From NCBI GenBank assembly GCA_003952965.2, contig CM025849.1, forward strand, positions 3,215,726 to 3,279,725: DNA of 64,000 bases. The letters are read 5' to 3'. This DNA comes from Morella rubra. Its lineage: Eukaryota; Streptophyta; Magnoliopsida; Fagales; Myricaceae. This document shows positions 28,091-41,617 of the stretch, piece after piece. Numbering within the stretch: position 1 is the stretch's first letter; the number at the start of each line of letters is the position of its first letter. The translations under genes and the position numbers were made by a program. The notes under the pieces are model-generated. The model made no database searches, was not told the DNA's origin, and saw only the letters and a program-made list of their open reading frames with translations.

Positions 28091-28440
28091 TAAAAAAAAA
28101 TTTAGAACAATAGAGTATTGGATACTTAGGTGTAGCCTAAAATTTGTTTTAAAAAAAAGTCCAAAAAGAAAACTTTTGCTAGTGATGCTTTGGACCTCAA
28201 ATGGGCCATTATTAGGTCATTTTATACAGAACCAGTTAGTGGTACAAATAGCCGACTTACGTTTAAATCCAAAAAATCCAAACCCATATGGGCTTTTCAT
28301 TATCCCTCACAACAGACCATCTCAATCATATCGTCTACCTCCCTCGAAACAGCCGAACTTCTCTTCTCGGGTTAACAAAACCCGGAAGCGAGAGGAGAGA
28401 GAGTGAGAGTCCTGGAGAGACAATCGAAAGCCAAAAAGTA

Positions 28441-28531
28441 ATGGCGTCGAAAGCTTCAACACCGCCATACCCAAGCGCTGCGAGAATCTCAGATTCTCCG
28501 TGTTTTCCTCAATACACTGCTTCTCTCAAAT
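28441..28531 (+). CDS. CHCH-domain (Cox19/Cox23-like) protein, first exon only
   Basis: The ATG at 28441 opens a 30-codon exon, MASKASTPPYPSAARISDSP through CFPQYTASLK, ending at an AAAT|GTGAGC donor that splits the next codon. This matches the N terminus of the small plant CHCH proteins of about 70 residues (twin CX9C type), whose relatives act in mitochondrial intermembrane-space copper handling and cytochrome c oxidase assembly. The second exon, which should supply CLEEFNSDKS-like sequence and the rest of the twin CX9C motifs, was not found. The downstream DNA enters a corrupted homopolymer region at 29360. The gene may be whole in the organism and broken only in this assembly. Confidence 0.75.
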
Positions 28532-29360
28532 GTGAGCTTCTCACTTTCAGACATCTCTTTCTTCTCCCACTCTTGATTTATGTGTTGCCTTGTATTTATG
28601 TACACTACGGTCTTCTATTTCCTTTTGACCTTTCTCACGTTGTTTATTCGTTCATCACTGAAAAACTTTCTTTTGCGTTGAATCTCTCTTGATTTTTTTT
28701 TTTTTTTAATTTTATTTTGTCCCTGTGATGGGCCCTCTCTAGATTATCGAGTTTCCTTGTTTTCTGGATTCATGCTTCATTATTGAGTTTCTGAACTTAT
28801 TTTTTGTTTCTGGTTGCGATCGGTGTAATTTTTTATTTTCTGAGCAATTAAATACGGTGTTAAAAAGCATAGGGCATGCCCTTCCCCAATGTTTAACCTG
28901 ATGCAAGTAATATACATACAGAGAGGTTGTGACTTTGTTCTTTCTTGAGAACAATAATTCCAATAGAGTTCACAGGCTATGCATTCGTAAATTGCCCAGT
29001 CGATAACGTATGAAAAAGATTTCTCTTTCATAATGTTTAAGATCTCTCTTTGCTCATCTATCTCCCTACAAGTTTAAGGGGTACTTCTCATAAAGTCTCT
29101 ACTAGGGGTCATGTATAAAAAGGCGTACCTGGACCCGGAGAAGCTTGAGGCCATTTCCACTGCCATAATTCTTTTGTGAGCCTGAATGATATCTGTAATT
29201 TTTTTTTTTTTTCTGTAGTTTTTTCTGTCTTTCCCCTCTAACGTTATTGAAACCTTTGGATATGGATATTGTTCCTCTCCGCAAGCTTAGGTTAGTTAGG
29301 TCGACTAGAAGGCAGCTTGGTCGCTACCGCCCCCCCAATGCTGCTTGATCCTCACCTGAC
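28532..29360. other. CHCH gene intron and spacer
   Basis: Probably intron sequence of the CHCH gene. No second exon could be found, and no other gene was seen. Confidence 0.4.
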
Positions 29361-29379
29361 CCTGCAAAAAAAAAAGCTT

Positions 29380-29426
<47 letters not shown>

Positions 29427-29569
29427 AATAAAAAATTAAAAAAATTTTTTTTTTTTAAATTAAAAAAAAAAATAAATTTTAAAAAAAAATTAAAAACAAA
29501 AAAAATAAAAAAAAAAAAAAAATTTTAAAAAAAAAACATCCGGCAGGTTTTTTTCGTTTTGGGAAACCA

Positions 29570-29612
29570 AAAAACCGAGACTTCGAAAGAAACAGCAGAA
29601 GGACCTAACCTT
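29570..29612 (+). pseudogene. Possible last exon of the CHCH gene
   Basis: Within corrupted sequence, a short stretch reads approximately RL-ERNSRRT followed by a stop if one extra C is ignored. This resembles the basic C terminus (REARLERN) of plant CHCH proteins. It lies in the right place and orientation. The surrounding homopolymer noise makes this a tentative call. Confidence 0.3.
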
Positions 29613-30629
29613 GGATTTTGTGGGAGACGAATATGCACTAATGAGGCACTCAATTCGTTATATTTATTTTATATTTTTCCCCATCCTTGTCAATGCAATT
29701 CCTAGATTTACTTTAACTGTTTTAAATAAATAAAAAATCTAAAAAATTAAGAAAATAAAAAAAAAAAAATTTAAAAAAAAGAAATATTAAAATATATAGA
29801 ATAAAATTATTAAAATAAAAAAAAATAAAAAAAAAAAAATAAAAAAATTATTTAAAAAAAAAAAAAAAAATTATTATTAAAACAAAAACATTAAAAAAAT
29901 AAATTAAATAAAATCTTGTGTCACTGCACTTGGCGGGTGACAATAATGGAAAGGGTGGTTCAGGTTCGTCTATTTTTAAAATAAAAAAGTAAAATCTTCA
30001 ATCTTCCCTAATCTCTTTGAAAAAAAAACACATTATTTCAGTTTGGTGTTAAAAAAAAAAGAAAAAAATAAAGGAAACAAGGCCGCCAAGGGGGGCACTA
30101 TCAATGGACTCTTTTTTTTTTTTGATTCTGTAAGGAAAAGAAAAAGTTACAAATTTTTTTTTTAAACTTTCAAAAGTTTTTCATTTGATTGCATAAATGT
30201 ACCGTGTGAAATATCAAAATATTGATTTTTGCCTGTGTGCACTACAATATTATGAATTCTGGAACAGAAAAGGAGTGATAAGATAATCTTCTGGATCTTT
30301 TGGGAAAAGATGCCCTTGGAAAAAACAAAAAAAAAAAAAAAACGGGGTTGGGTACGGTGAGGATTTTATTTTGTTCATTGAGCCCGATAGCTGAATCTTT
30401 TTTTTTTCCTTCTTTTTCTCTTTTTTCCTTATCTCTAAGCTAATTTGGGACCCACCATACGGTGGTTGCCAGCTTTAACCAATTTATTGCAGAAGAATTT
30501 GTATCAAGTGATTTTGCTGCCAATTTTGGTTTGGGGTTGGTGTTTAACGAGGAAAAAGAAACTTTTTCTCAACATTCATTTTTTTTTTGTTTTTTTCTTT
30601 TTTTTTCTTTTTTCAAAAATTTTTTTATT

Positions 30630-30668
<39 letters not shown>

Positions 30669-30833
30669 CAAAAATTTTTTTTTTTTTTTTTTTCTTTGTT
30701 TTTTTTTTCCATTTTTTAATTTTTTTTTATTTTTTTTTTTTTTTTTTTTTGTTTTTGTTTTTTTTTTTTTTTTTTTTCACGACATTTAAAAATTTTTGTT
30801 TCATTTTTTTGTTTTTTTTTTTTTAAAAACAAT

Positions 30834-30864
<31 letters not shown>

Positions 30865-32520
30865 TCAATTTTTTTTTTTTTTTTTTTTTCTTATGTTTTT
30901 TTTTTTTTTAAACATTTTTTTTTTTTTAAGTAAAAAAAAAAAAAAAAAAATTTTTTTCATTTTTTTTTTTTTTTTTCCATTCACGATTTTTTTTCAACGC
31001 AAATTTTTTTTTTTAATCTTTTTGTGTGTTGTTGTTTTTCAAACATAAACGTGTCGGACATAAGAGGTAAATGTCAAGAAACATCCATTTTTTGATAGTT
31101 TAACAGTAAATCAAAAGGAATGGCATATAGAAAAAATGGAGGGTTAATATGGGATTTTCCCCCCCCCCCCCCTCCCTTTCCCCCCTTTTTTTTTTCCCCC
31201 CCCTCAAAATAAATTTTTCCAGTGCATCTGTATTGGGTTAATTGTTATATATAAAGATGGGAAATTTCTTCAGGAAAAAAAAAAAATTTTTTGTGACTTG
31301 GAGTGCACACACAGAAAAAATTAATGTGTATACAACAATAAAACCCCGGGATAACATTCTCTGATGTATATTTCCTAAAACTGTTGTGCAAGAAAATGGT
31401 TCAGCTCATTTTGGAAAAAGATAAAAAAACTGTTTGGAAAAAAATTTGCTTGTCTTTTGTTTCTGGGCTGTTGTCGCACACAGCATTCGATGCAAACCAG
31501 GGGCAAGACACAGACAGGCACACGACCAAAACCCCAACCTCTATAGGGTAGTTTTCTTTCTTCTTAATTCTCTTAAAAAAAAATAGCAAAAATAATTTTT
31601 TGGTTTGTTCAATGTCTGCTTATCTCTATCCCTGGATAAACTATTATGCCGGTATTGATATGTTCGTCTTCTTGTTCAAGTAGAGGGAAAGCTCGACTTG
31701 GAATAAAACGAGCAAAACAAGAATAGGGTCGTTATTTTTTGTTCTCATAAAAACCTCTCCCGTTGGGTTGGGATTGGGTGGCACCTCATCAAAAGGCTAT
31801 AAAAAAAACAAAAATAATTCAGTAGATAAGCTAGAAATAATTGAGCTCAAGCACCGATAAAGTTTGCAGATTTTTTGTTCAAAACTCTCAACAAAGATTT
31901 TTCCACTCCTCCCCTCGTGTTGTTTGCCCATGCTTTGTAATGTTTAGGAACTTGACCGCAAATTTTCTTTTTTCTTCAATAATATCAACGAAAAGTTATC
32001 TAAAAAAAAAAGCTGGCTTTGGCCCTTCCGCGGCTCCATGTAATAACCGAAACAAGGTGTTTTCAATTAAAAATTTCTTCCTTTTTCTGTCCTTGTTTTG
32101 TGCAAACAGTAAATGTGGTCATGGTCTTTTTTTCTCCATACATAGGGGCCTTAAGAAGGCAAGGGGGCTTGGTTTTCCATATCACCCCCCATTTGGTAAT
32201 TGCTATCACAAACATGGAAATTAATAAATGGCATCAACAAATAGCTTCCCATATTTTCTATTGAATCTTCCCTCTTTTTCTTCTTCTTTTTTCTTTCTCT
32301 TCTTTTTCTCTCCCATTCCTTTTCTTTGTCTTTTTTTCTTACCTCTTCCTCTACTTTTTCTTCGAGGCAAGAGAAACCAGGCGGGGCCAAATTCTCGTTG
32401 TTTTATTTATTTATGCTTTTTTTAGGAATGCTGATTTGTTTTGCGTTTGCAATAATAAAAAAAAACGAAACAGAAGAAACGAGAGAGGGAGAGTTCCAAT
32501 TTTAAAATCTTCGAACGCGC

Positions 32521-32678
<158 letters not shown>

Positions 32679-34482
32679 CCCTATCCCCTTACCTTCGCTC
32701 TCCCCCTCCCCTTCACTTCTCTCCTTCCTCCCTCGTGTCCCGGCTCCGGCGCTTAGCACGGCTCGGCCTAACTCTCTCCCTCGCCCGCAGGAAAAAAAGA
32801 GCCGCGCCCCCCCAAGCCCCCCCCCCCCTCCACTAATTTAATTTTTTTTTTTTTCTTTCAGCGGTTTTAGCCCTCTCTCAATAGTGTTCTGTTCTTTCCT
32901 TTCCCCTACTTCCCCCGCCCCTTTTTCCCCCCCTCCCTTCCTTTCCTTCCCCCCCCTCTCCGCCCCCCCCCCCCCCCCTCCTCACTCTCCTTCCCTTCTC
33001 TTTTCCCTCCCCCCCTTCTTCTTTCTCTTCTTTCCCCTTCTCTCCCCCCCCTTCCCTTTTTCTCTCCTCCCCTCCCCCTCCCTCCTCTTTTTCCTTCCCC
33101 CCCTCTTCCCCCTGCTTTTGTTTTCCCCCCATTTCTCCTTTTTTTGTTAGTAAAAAAAACAAGAGTGGCTGGGGCTTTTGGGCGCCGCTCTTCCCCTCGG
33201 GGCCGGAAGAAAAGGGGCTAGGCCAAAGGTTTGGAAGGGACGGGCAGAGGGAAAGCGAATAACAGCCATTTCGAATCCCTCATCCCTGCCGACTACATTA
33301 TTCCTCTTTATATAAGTACAAACAAAACCTAAAGAAAATTTAATAACCATTTTGTTTTTATATAAATAATTACGTTAAAATAACATTTAATTAAAAAATT
33401 AAACGAAACCCAAATATTAAACAAACACACAGGATTCATTGATATTAAATCCCAGACGTTTTGGGTCAATGAAGTGAATAGTGGATTTTTCAGACCGTTA
33501 GGTTTTTTTTTCACATTTCACCAACATCACGAAGATTATTGTGGGGGGGGCCACCTCATAGCATTTAGGGGGCTATTTTTTAGGCACAGGTGAGGATTTA
33601 TTAGAATAGGGAGGGGGTAGTCCCACGTTCCCCGGGACTGGCTTTTGATCGCCTATCCATTAAACCAAAAAAAAATAAAAGACTCCCCCAGTCAAGAAAA
33701 TAAAATAATGTTAGTGTGCCACGAAAGATTGACCTGATTGATGGGAGGGGAAGCACCCCACACGGCTCGTGGAAGAGGGGGGAGCGCTCCATTTGTAAGG
33801 GGGGATGGTAAAGGCAAAACCAAGGGGTTCAGGGTAAGTTGGAAAATTTTTTTTTTTGGTTTTGGGGAGGTTAGAAATTTCTTTTTGCCTTTGTTTTGTT
33901 CTCCGGAGTTTTGGGGGGTTTATATTAAATTTAAAATTTTATACTTATTTTAAATATTTAAATTTAAATTTTTTTAATAAAAAACATTTAAAAAGATATT
34001 TTGGGGTTGTAGATTTTGAATGAGAGAGAGGAAGATTTTAAAAAAAGACCAAAAATGAATATTATAAAAATTAAAAAAGAATAAATTGAGGCAGGAAGAG
34101 AGAGATTATTTTTATTAAATTTCTTTTAAACAAATAAAAAATGGTGGGTTAAAAAATTCTTATTGGAGGTGGAATTTTTTTTTTTTCCAAACCCGGCGTA
34201 ACACAAAAGAGGAGGAGAAACCCCCAAGAACGCTAACGCCCGCCCGCACCCAAGTTTGTTAAAAAAACACAAAAAAACCGCAAAAAAAAACCAAGTAATT
34301 TTAATTAATTATTTAATGATGAAAATTTAATTTATAAAAATTATTTTAAATTAAAAATAATTTTTTAATTCCAAAAACTCTTCGTTTTTTTTTTTATATT
34401 TTTTAAATTTTTTTTTTTTTTTTAAATTTAATTTTTTATTTTTTTTTTTTTTTTTTTTTTTTTATATTTTTTTTGTTTTTTA

Positions 34483-34790
34483 GGGTGTTTTTAGAAGACT
34501 TTTTATGAAAAGTAATTAGAATAAAGAGTCGGTAGAATTCTAAACTCCAAACGAGCAAGAAAGAGATTTCCGACGAAACAGAGTTATAAGTTTATGAGGA
34601 GACCATCAGATTACAACGATACCAAGCACTTAAATTATAATCAATGGAAGCAGGTCGTGTAATTCTACCATGAAGAAAACTAAATTTATTACGAGTGCCG
34701 ATCACCATGAGCATCGCATGGCTCTAGGAATAGTAATTCTTACCATTAAGAGGTGGAGAAATAATAAATTAATTTAAGAGCGTTAGAGAA
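34483..34790 (+). repeat. Near-identical segment shared with 37433-37720 (copy A)
   Basis: About 280 bp, from AGGGTGTTTTTAGAAGAC to AGGTGGAGAAATAATAA, is identical to 37434-37719 except for about one base. The flanking homologous sequence differs by many indels. This identity anchors the false-duplication interpretation. Confidence 0.9.
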
Positions 34791-35490
34791 AAAGTATCAA
34801 CTTTGATTTTGTAAATTCCATTATTTAGGGCATATTTTCATAGCCCAATAAGTAACTCCTTAACTTATTAACTCCTATCTACGTATAGAGTGGCAGAAAC
34901 CTTAGGTTGTTTATTTTATAAGGACAAACCATGATTTGGCGGTCAATTAAAAGGAGAGAAAACTTCACAGAAAAAAAAAAAAAAAAAGGTTCAAATTGAC
35001 TAAAATATGCTCTAAGAAAATTTTTATAATTTGAAAGGGCAAAACTGAGGTATAAAAAGTAAAAGGGAAAAGACAATTTTAGTGCATAAGAATTGTTTTT
35101 TTTGCCTTTTGAAAAAACTCAATGATGGTAGAAAAAAAAAAGAAAAATATTAATAAACAAAAAAGGTCAAACAACTAAGAGAGAGAAAAGGTTTTCGTTT
35201 TTAGGAGAAGATGAATTACAGATTGTTAACGAAAAAAAAAGTGTGGGGAGGCAAAAAATAGCTGGTTTTGAAGGGGGGCCAAACTGTCGAGGGGGGGAAG
35301 GGCTGAGCAGGCCTATAAAAGAAAAATATTTTTTCCCGTGGGCTTATAATTGTCTTTATATATTGTCTCAAGTTAAAAGATGAAAGTGGTCAAATTTTGA
35401 CCTTAGATGTATTATTTTAAATCCCAACGGTCGTTTGAATAACTTTGAACACACTTCCTTTGAACGAAATCTTTTTTTTTTTTTTTTTTA

Positions 35491-35542
<52 letters not shown>

Positions 35543-35663
35543 CTTTTTTTTCTTTGTTGTTTTTGCTTTGTGTTTGTTTTTTTTGTTTTTTTTTTCTTTT
35601 TTTTTTTTTTTTTTTGTTTTTTTTTTTTTTTTCTCTTTTTCTTTTTTTTTTCTTTTTGTTTTT

Positions 35664-35704
<41 letters not shown>

Positions 35705-35745
35705 CTTTTTATTTTTTTTTTTTTTTTTTTTTTTTTCTATCCCTT

Positions 35746-35781
<36 letters not shown>

Positions 35782-35866
35782 TTTTTATAATTTTATCAGC
35801 TCCAACCATTGGACTCTATTTGAGGCTGGTTAGCTCTTAAATCAGCAATTAATTTTGTTAAACTTA

Positions 35867-36112
35867 GGGCATATTCGTTATGATAAAATTTTAAGAATTT
35901 TAAAAATAGTTTGAATATTTATGTGATCGTTTAAAGGTTTTCAAATATATTAAATTATATTGGTATTTATGTAAAAGTTTTTGAGTAGCATTGATGTTTG
36001 TAATGTTCGTTGTATTGAATATTTGTGTAAAAGTATATTGAAATTATAATTTATAGGATGATTAGATTCAAATGGTCTTAAAAATTAAACCTTAGATTAA
36101 CGGACAGCCTTG
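35867..36112. mobile_element. Small MITE, noisy copy
   Basis: The left end GGGCATATTCGTTATGATAA and the right end near TTAACGGACAGCC form imperfect inverted termini. The same element is at 38268-38483, in the duplicated segment. Confidence 0.45.
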
Positions 36113-38267
36113 TATAGATAGAATAGTTAAGGAAAAGTTTTTTGTTTTGAGCTAAGCCTGCTTCCTGTTTTCCGCGCCCCCGTTCTGTACCCAGGTGGAG
36201 GAACAAAGGAACTTTGTTATAAAAAATAAGATAACAAACTTAACGGAATAAAAACAAAATAAGATAAAGAACACTACTAATTATCTCTCTGCCCCCTCTC
36301 ACTCGCCTGCTTCCGGCGTCACACCTTCTACATCCATCTATCCTCATCAAGCATCACCTCGCCTCTAGTCATCCACCCCGCTCCGTCTCCCCTCGCGCTC
36401 TCCCAAATCTTGGTCCCGTCTCCCATCTCGGACTGCTGCATCGCCTATCTTGACGCAATTTCATCACAAGTTATAAAGCTGGCTCCATGTAATAACCAGA
36501 AAGGTTCAATAAAATTTCTCCTTGTTTGCACAAGTAATGTCATGGTCTTTCCATAGGGCTTAAGGCAGGGGCTTGTTTTCATTGCGTATGCTATCACAAA
36601 CATGGAAACTATAATGCATCATAGCTTCATCTATGATCTTCTTCTTCTTCTTCGAGGAACGCCAAATTCCGCTGCTTTCGGATGCTGATTGCTGCGTGCC
36701 AAAATAACGAACACAGGAGAGTCCATTAAAATCACGGGATTTTTTTCCTTCCCCTTCTCCTTCTCCCTCTCCGGCTCCGGCGCTAGCTCGGCCTACTCCA
36801 CAGGAAAAAGCCCCCACTAATTTCGTTTTCTTTTGTACAGAGTGCTGCTGCGCCGCTTCCTCGGCCGAAGAAGGGCTAGGCCCAGTTTGGAGCGAATACA
36901 TCGAATCCTCCTACATTCTCTTTACACGGATTCATATATAATCCAGACGTTTGGGTCAATGAGTGAATAGTGGATCAGACCGTAGGTTCACAGATTTGGG
37001 CCACCTCATAGCATTTAGGCCTATTAGGACAGGTGAGGATATTAGAATAGCAGTCCCACCTTCCCGGACTGCTGCATCGCCTATCCATTACCCAGTAAGA
37101 TAATGCCCACAAGATTGACTGATTGAGGAAGCACCCCACAGGCCTGGAGAGCCCATTGTAAGGCAAACCAAGGGGCGTTCAGTAGTGAAAATTTTGGAGG
37201 TTAGAAATTTCGGGAGTTTTGGGGTTTATAAAAAAATAAAGATATTTTGTAGGATTGATGAAGAGAGAGAAGATTTAAATGAATATTATAATAAAAAAGA
37301 ATAAATTGAGGAGGAGAGAGAGATTATTTTATAATTTTTTAATGTGGGTAAAAATTTTGGAGGTGGAAATTTTCACCCCCGTACACCACCCAAGTTTGTT
37401 AAACAAGTAATTTATCAAAAACTTAGTTGTTTTTAGGGTGTTTTTAGAAGACTTTTTATGAAAAGTAATTAGAATAAAGAGTTGGTAGAATTCTAAACTC
37501 CAAACGAGCAAGAAAGAGATTTCCGACGAAACAGAGTTATAAGTTTATGAGGAGACCATCAGATTACAACGATACCAAGCACTTAAATTATAATCAATGG
37601 AAGCAGGTCGTGTAATTCTACCATGAAGAAAACTAAATTTATTACGAGTGCCGATCACCATGAGCATCGCATGGCTCTAGGAATAGTAATTCTTACCATT
37701 AAGAGGTGGAGAAATAATAAGAGCGTTAGAAGTATCACTTGATGTAATCATTTAGGCATATCAATAGCATAAGTACTACGTATAGTGGCAGAACTCTTAG
37801 TTGTATCATAGACAACCATGATTGGGAATTAAGAGAGAAACCTCAGAAAAAGGTCAATGAATCCTCAAGAAAATTTGAAGGGAACTGAGTATAAAAGAAC
37901 AATAGTGCAAAGAATTTGCTTTGAAACCATGTAGAATTATAAAGTCAAAACTAGAGAGAGAAATTCGTTAGGGAAGATGATACAGATGTACGAAAAAAGT
38001 GGGGGCAAAAATAGCTTGGTTGAGCCAACTTGAGCTGAGCAGCCTATATCGTGGCTATATTGTCTTATGTCTCATTAAATGAAGTGGTCAAATTTTGACC
38101 TTAGATGTATTATTTTAAATCCCAACTGTCGTTTGAATAACTTTGAACACACTTCCTTTGAACGAAATCTTTTTTTTTTTTTTTTTTTTAATTTTATCCA
38201 GCTCCAACCATTGACTCTATTTGAGGCTGGTTAGCTCTTAAATCAGCAATTAATTTTGTTAAACTTA
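36113..38267. other. Compact copy of the duplicated region
   Basis: From about 36475 this parallels 32030-35860 without the long homopolymers. A minus-strand frame (36560-36901) contains GEGEGEGEGKK and a lysine run and matches no family; it is probably untranslated sequence. No gene is supported. Confidence 0.5.
37434..37720 (+). repeat. Near-identical segment shared with 34483-34770 (copy B)
   Basis: The partner of the segment above. Copy B continues on both sides with a homopolymer-compressed version of the same locus. Confidence 0.9.
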
Positions 38268-38483
38268 GGGCATATTCGTTATGATAAAATTTTAAGAATT
38301 TTAAGTATAGTTTGAATATTTAAGTGATGTTGAAGTTTTATTGGTATTTATGTAAAATTTTTTGAGTAGCATTGATGTTTGTAATGTTGAGTTGTATTGA
38401 TATTTGTGTAAAAGTAATATTGAAATTATAATTATAGATGATTAGATTCAAATTCTAAAAATTAACCTTAGTTAACGACAGCT
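38268..38483. mobile_element. Small MITE, compact copy
   Basis: The same element as 35867-36112, with a few short deletions. Confidence 0.45.
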
Positions 38484-38720
38484 TGTATATGAGCTACTGC
38501 TTCCTCTGTACAGTGGAAAACTTTACTAATTCTCTCTCTCTCTCTCTGTTCTTTTTTTTTTTTTTTTTCCTAAGTGAAAACTTTCCTTTACTAATTCTCA
38601 GATACAGTTAGAAGTGTTTTTCAAAAAAAAAAGTACAACATTTTAGGCTTACGGAGAACTTTCAAATGCAGGCGCAGAGAAAAAAACAAATTTTGATCCA
38701 ATTTTGGGTTGTTACCGGCT

Positions 38721-38894
38721 GAGTGTTCGGCATCTAAAATTTTGGCTTCAATAAAATAATTATTTTAAATGCATAATATTATTAATTTTTATTATAAATA
38801 AATATAAAAAATTAATTCCAATTATTTTTTCCTTTTTCACCGATCCAACGTCCCAAAATTTCGGATATCTCAAAATTTACACAGCCGAACACCC
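38721..38894. mobile_element. MITE in the promoter of the first P450 gene
   Basis: The ends GAGTGTTCGGC and the complement of GCCGAACACCC form terminal inverted repeats around a 174-bp AT-rich interior, with an inner AAATTTTG pair. The element ends 98 bp before the P450 start codon. No target duplication could be defined. Confidence 0.7.
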
Positions 38895-38992
38895 ATAGGA
38901 AGAGTATAAAGCCAAAAGGTCTAGGCTGGGAGCAAGAAGCAGAAAAAAGGGGTCAGACGGCGACCAGATTTAGAGAAGCCGAGACAGATCTG

Positions 38993-41617
38993 ATGGCGGA
39001 GATTGTTGTCTCAGTGGTTTTGGGATGGCTTATAGTGTTCTTGGCGCATCTCTGTAACCTTTTGATATTGAAGCCAAGACTCCTAAGAGCAAAGCTTCAA
39101 AGGCAGGGGATTAAAGGTCCTTCTCCCTCTGTTCTCTTTGGAAATATTGCCGAAATGAAGCGACTTCAAGGCCGAGTTCATCCAACACCCACGACTTCTA
39201 CAAATGACTTCCCTGAGGCCATCGCTCATGACTGGCCTTCCACCCTCTTCCCATATTTAGAGCAGTGGAAAAATGAATACGGTGCTGCTCTTTTTCTCTT
39301 TTCTTGTTTTCCTTCTTATTTACTGGAAAAGGTATTAATTGTGGTTTCAATTCTTTATCTTCAACAGTTTCCTTAAGAGTCATCTGATGAGGTTGCCATT
39401 CTTCCATTGTCTTTTAAACATGGAAAGTCGTCAATGGCCATCTCTCTCTCTCTCGTGCATACGAACATACACAGTTTCCCACAGTATTTTGGCAACATTC
39501 CCTAGGACTGCAAAAATTACTTTGCTGTCTTTTTTTTTTTAGTTTAGTCTCTCGTGATGTAATATTCAACAGAATTTTCTGAGAAGAAACAAACATACAT
39601 TGTACAACTGTACAAGCAGGTGGGTGCTTACAGAACGTGCTTGATAATTTATCTGGACACGTTGCTTTCGAAAATTTGTAGAAGATAAGTTAAAGGTTTG
39701 GAGTAGTTTACTTAACCCCATTTGTGGTGAAATATTTGCCAATGAATTGAAGAGAATGCAAGCAAGTTTCCTTCACAACATAAACTCTCGTTTTAAAGAC
39801 CTTGAACTTCTTCTTTTCCCAGCTTTCTTATCTATGGAGTATTGGTGGCAGGTTCAATATTCTCGTATTCAACCGGAAACATACAGCGACTGAATATCAC
39901 GGATACAGAAATGGTGAAGGAAATCAGTCTAAACACTTCTTTGACCCTTGGGAAGCCTGCTTATCTATCCAAAGATTTTAGGCCACTACTAGGCCGAGGC
40001 ATTCTGTCGTCAAGTGGTCCAATTTGGGCCCACCAAAGGAAGACAATTGCTCCTGAATTGTACATGGAGAAGGTTAAGGTATATCTCTGGCAATCTGCTC
40101 TGTTTTTGCTCTGTACATTTCAAACATATACATCGAGCATACATAATCGAATCAATATGTTTTTCATTTCTGTATATTTTTGTTAACTAGCCAACCTGAA
40201 ACTAGTCTGACAGTAATAAGCTCATGTCATGAACCAAATCAGAAAAATCTAAACCTTCAGAATCTCAGATGACAGATGGTTTTGTTTCCTCATTGTTTGA
40301 GTGAAGATTGCATTGTCTTATGAATTGTGAATATATGAACCTATTCAAAAGGGCATGGTGAACCTGATGGTGGACACAACGACCTCAATGCTAAGAACTT
40401 GGGGGCGTAGAATCGAAAACGAAGGAGGCATTGCAGAAATTACAATCGATGAGGATTTGAGAAGCTTATCGGCGGACATTATATCAAGAGCCTGCTTTGG
40501 GAGCGACTATTCACAAGGGGAAGAAATATTTGAAAAACTCGAAACGCTTCAAAGATTCATGTCCAAGGGGACAGTTGGAGTTCCCGGCTTTAGGTAGGAT
40601 GATGTTTCAACTTTGTTTGCCCCATAATAAAAAATTACTTGAAGGCCTTGAAATCCAAAATATCACGTTTGTTATTTGTGATGATCCCTTGTTGCCTCCT
40701 TCATCTTGAGAAAATCTGAGGTTCTCAGTCTTTGATAGATTCCTGCCGACCAAAAACAACAGAGCTATCTGGAAAATAGAAGAAGAGATCAACTCAATGA
40801 TACTGAAGGTGGTGAAACAGCGTATGGAAGCATCAGATGAGAAGGATCTTTTACAAATGATCCTTGAGGGTGCCAGAAGTTGTAAGGAGGATGACGAGCC
40901 ATCAATTAAAATTGCTCGCGACAGATTCATGGTGGATAACTGCAAAAACATATACTTTGCTGGCCAAGAGACCACTGCCATTACGGCCTCATGGAGCTTG
41001 ATGTTACTAGCTGCACATCCTGATTGGCAAGCTCGTGCTCGTGCAGAGGTGCTTGAGATATGTGGGGATAGACTACCAGATGCCGACATGCTGCGGGACA
41101 TGAAAACGGTATTTGGCTTTATAATTTCCATTTCTAGTCACTGCAATATTACTGATGAAGGTCCACTGACTGACCTTATATTTGTTGGCAGTTGAATATG
41201 GTGATCCATGAAACATTGCGTCTTTTCCCACCTGCTGCTTTTGTGACTAGAGAGGCTTTGGAAGATGTCAAGTTCAAAGATATTACGATCCCAAAAGGTA
41301 TAATCATTCAGATTCCGATCCCAGTATTACAACGGCAGAGGGAACTGTGGGGGACTGATGCACACAAATTCAATCCGGAAAGATTTGCTCGTGGGGTACT
41401 TGGGGCTTGCAAGACTCCACAGGCTTATATGCCTTTCGGAGTAGGGTCTCGCGTCTGTGTTGGCCAACACTTAGCCATGACGGAACTGAAGGTGATTTTA
41501 TCTCTCATTCTATCCAAGTTCTGCTTCTCCCTGTCGCCGGCATACCACCACTCCCCTGCTTTTAGGTTGGTTATAGCACCTGAACATGGTGTAATTCTCC
41601 GTTTGTGGGCAGCCTGA
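38993..41617 (+). CDS. Cytochrome P450, CYP714-type (gene A)
   Basis: Five exons, 38993-39281, 39852-40078, 40352-40593, 40739-41108 and 41192-41617, join in frame to 517 residues with GT-AG introns. Residues 1-28 form an ER membrane anchor, followed by a basic stretch and a GPSPSVLFGN hinge. The I-helix oxygen motif is FAGQETT (Glu330). The K-helix ETLR is at about 383-386. The haem loop FGVGSRVCVG places the cysteine ligand at about 465. The overall sequence (LLGRGIL, IWAHQRKTIAPELYM, FGSDYSQGEEIF, LLAAHPDWQ) points to the CYP714 family of the CYP72 clan. Characterised members oxidise gibberellins or other diterpenoids; the substrate here is unknown. A tandem paralogue follows at 43279. Confidence 0.93.

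Noticed and set aside
30445..30826. Overlapping open frames of about 80-115 codons
   Set aside because: They encode almost only phenylalanine, from poly-T runs in the corrupted region.
32878..33162. 94-codon Gly/Glu-rich frame and its Pro/Ser-rich opposite
   Set aside because: Comes from a CT-rich low-complexity block inside the noisy region.
35417..35840. 130-codon open frames on both strands
   Set aside because: Poly-Lys/poly-Phe from homopolymers; the compact copy at 38170-38200 has only a short T run.
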